Translations under genes and position numbers: made by a program | Shown: piece after piece, positions 5,928 to 6,776 of the stretch | Layout: every line of letters begins with the position of its first letter | How positions within the stretch are numbered: the first letter of the stretch is position 1 | Assembly (NCBI GenBank): GCA_024743015.1 | Contig: JANSXJ010000198.1 | Location: 1 to 6,776 of the forward strand | Direction: 5' to 3' | DNA from: Hyphomonas sp. | GTDB taxonomy: Bacteria; Pseudomonadota; Alphaproteobacteria; Caulobacterales; Hyphomonadaceae | DNA: 6,776 nucleotides | The notes under the pieces: generated by a model | Databases searched by the model: none | Seen by the model: the letters and a program-made list of their open reading frames with translations, nothing else | What the model was told of the DNA's origin: nothing

Positions 5928-5955
5928 GCGCGGCTTAAACGCTGGACAGCCGCGT
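5928..5955 (+). terminator. Possible terminator of the ftsEX operon
   Basis: CGCGGCT (5929-5935) pairs perfectly with AGCCGCG (5948-5954), extended by a G-T pair at 5928/5955, around a 12-base loop. TCGTTTG follows, giving only a short T-rich tail. It lies 23 bases after the glycosylase stop, the position expected for the end of the operon. The long loop and weak T-run make this a poor intrinsic terminator. Confidence 0.35.
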
Positions 5956-6061
5956 CGTTTGTCATACTCTCGACATAGCGAATCGGTAATACTGCGAAGG
6001 CACGAAGAGGAGAGCTCGCTTTCAAGATCAGAGGATGTCATAGCAGGACCTGCATGATGGC

Positions 6062-6065
6062 GGAG
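6062..6065 (+). promoter_or_regulatory. Ribosome binding site of the HNH endonuclease gene
   Basis: GGAG stands 7 bases before the GTG at 6073. Nearby ATG codons (6054, 6057, 6066) are out of frame, so GTG is the start that fits both spacing and frame. Confidence 0.6.
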
Positions 6066-6072
6066 ATGCAGC

Positions 6073-6636
6073 GTGGCTGAGGTTCTATCCACCCCTCCGA
6101 ACGGTCGGCCAGCTCTGGTCTTAAACGCAGACTATCGCCCGCTTTCCTACTACCCGCTATCGCTCTGGCCGTGGCAAGACGTCGTGAAAGCCGTGTTTCT
6201 CGACCGCGTTGATATCATTGCCGAGTATGACCAGTATGTCCGCTCGCCGAGCTTTGAGATGCGACTGCCATCAGTCATCGCCTTGCGAGAATTCGTGCGT
6301 CAGGATCGGGTTCCGGCGTTCACGCGGTTCAATGTCTTCCTGCGCGATGGGTTTAAATGCGTGTATTGCGGCTCGCAAGATGACCTCACCTTCGACCATG
6401 TGATCCCGCGCTCTAAGGGTGGACGCACCACCTGGGAAAACATCGTTGCAGCCTGCTCGCCGTGTAATTTGCGCAAAGGTGGACGGATGCCCAATGACTG
6501 CAATATGCATCCGCAGCGCAAACCACAGCGGCCGAGCAATTATTTGCTGCAGGAAATCGGGCGAAAATTCCCGCCGCACCATCTGCACGAAACCTGGATG
6601 GATTATCTCTACTGGGATGTTGAGCTGAACAGCTAG
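6073..6636 (+). CDS. Stand-alone HNH endonuclease family protein
   Basis: A 187-residue protein of a widely conserved bacterial single-domain HNH family of unknown cellular role. The N-terminal region has the family pattern ALVLNADYRPLSYYPLSLWPWQD (around 14-36, in two halves). The HNH core runs about 90-137: C96-x2-C99 and C128-x2-C131 form a structural zinc site, D108-H109 is the catalytic start of the beta-beta-alpha metal finger, N123 the middle Asn and N132 follows the last cysteine, with PRSKGG (112-117) between. The C-terminal HETWMDYLYWDVELN is a strongly conserved tail in this group as I recall it. All expected active-site residues are present, so nuclease activity is plausible. No modification methyltransferase, phage packaging gene or homing-intron context is visible, so it does not look like a restriction or mobile endonuclease. 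GTG start, chosen from the ribosome binding site. Confidence 0.9.
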   Translation: MAEVLSTPPNGRPALVLNADYRPLSYYPLSLWPWQDVVKAVFLDRVDIIAEYDQYVRSPSFEMRLPSVIALREFVRQDRVPAFTRFNVFLRDGFKCVYCGSQDDLTFDHVIPRSKGGRTTWENIVAACSPCNLRKGGRMPNDCNMHPQRKPQRPSNYLLQEIGRKFPPHHLHETWMDYLYWDVELNS

Positions 6637-6637
6637 C

Positions 6638-6645
6638 GGCGCGCC
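6638..6645. other. GGCGCGCC palindrome after the HNH stop
   Basis: An 8-bp self-complementary GC block begins 2 bases after the HNH stop codon. It lacks a T-run, and a hairpin would have no loop, so I do not call a terminator. The rest of the 84-base gap up to 6720 shows no convincing terminator or promoter. Confidence 0.25.
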
Positions 6646-6720
6646 CCCGAGCGTTCTAACTGCTTGTTAATCCGGCCCAACTTTGCCAAGCTCTGCCTGG
6701 GAGAGAGGAAGAGTTTGGGG

Positions 6721-6776
6721 ATGTGGAGTTTTCTGCGATCCATATCAGATACGCTGGGTGTCGGGTTTCTGATCAT
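6721..6776 (+). CDS. Start of an unrecognised gene, truncated by the window edge
   Basis: An ATG at 6721 opens a frame still open at the window end, 18 complete residues (MWSFLRSISDTLGVGFLI). AGGA at 6706-6709 lies 11 bases upstream, and a GGGG run touches the ATG. The segment is moderately hydrophobic and could be the start of a membrane protein or just an amphipathic N-terminus. Too little is present to name a function. Confidence 0.45.
   Translation, partial: MWSFLRSISDTLGVGFLI

Larger units (their letters stand above)
5906..6072. other. 167-base non-coding gap between the glycosylase and HNH genes
   Basis: No credible gene lies here in either strand. It holds the stem-loop at 5928-5955 and, further on, the only convincing ribosome binding site (6062-6065). 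TTGTCA at 5959-5964 resembles a -35 box, but the best -10 candidates (GGTAAT at 5985-5990) are too far or weak. A promoter for the HNH gene is expected in this stretch but not identified. Confidence 0.5.

Noticed and set aside
6073..6636. HNH gene as part of a Cas9, McrA-type restriction or homing-endonuclease system
   Set aside because: No RuvC domain, methyltransferase, intron or intein context; the N-terminal and C-terminal family motifs fit the stand-alone conserved group.
1..6776. CRISPR array, insertion sequence, attachment site, tRNA or prophage remnants
   Set aside because: No regularly spaced repeats, transposase or integrase motifs, terminal inverted repeats or cloverleaf-like stretches were seen; gene content is housekeeping.

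Overview
The window reads as ordinary chromosomal DNA of an alphaproteobacterium. My best guess is a Hyphomonadaceae/Caulobacterales-type marine or aquatic lineage. The basis is protein character (RppH, FtsE and FtsX, MJ0042 zinc ribbon with DUF3426, the KH-type PlsC motif), moderately high GC, and gene orders I recall from that class. The taxon is inference, not something the sequence proves. Coding density is very high. I see no tRNA, rRNA, CRISPR array, insertion sequence or prophage gene.

Layout on the + strand: positions 1-353 are the 3' end of a divergent polysaccharide deacetylase gene, which overlaps an rppH-like Nudix hydrolase (350-850) by 4 bases. A 69-base gap with a small inverted repeat leads to an alpha/beta hydrolase (920-1693). 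That gene converges on the - strand pair at 1690-2879, and the two stop codons share the palindrome CTAG. Read 5'->3' on the - strand, the pair is a membrane-anchored zinc-ribbon/DUF3426 protein followed by a hypoxanthine-type phosphoribosyltransferase, again with a 4-base overlap.

A 68-base gap (2880-2947) separates this pair from a divergent, tightly packed + strand operon: ftsE (2948-3664), ftsX (3661-4536), a PlsC-family acyltransferase (4533-5282) and an AlkA-like HhH-GPD DNA glycosylase (5282-5905). Every junction overlaps by 4, 4 and 1 bases, so translational coupling is likely. A 16-bp perfect palindrome lies in the last codons of the glycosylase gene. A GC-rich stem-loop follows in the 167-base gap before a stand-alone HNH endonuclease (6073-6636). 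The window ends 56 bases into a new, unrecognised gene starting at 6721.

Functionally, the core is cell-envelope and division housekeeping: FtsEX signals from the divisome to periplasmic murein hydrolases, PlsC makes phosphatidic acid for membrane synthesis, and the deacetylase-like protein is exported. It is interleaved with nucleic-acid maintenance: RppH for mRNA decay, the phosphoribosyltransferase for purine salvage, the glycosylase for base repair, and HNH of unknown role. I do not see a clearly novel multi-gene system. The points worth a second look are the palindrome at 5879-5894, the inverted repeat at 878-898, the division-lipid-repair operon and its divergent zinc-ribbon partner, and the conserved orphan HNH protein.
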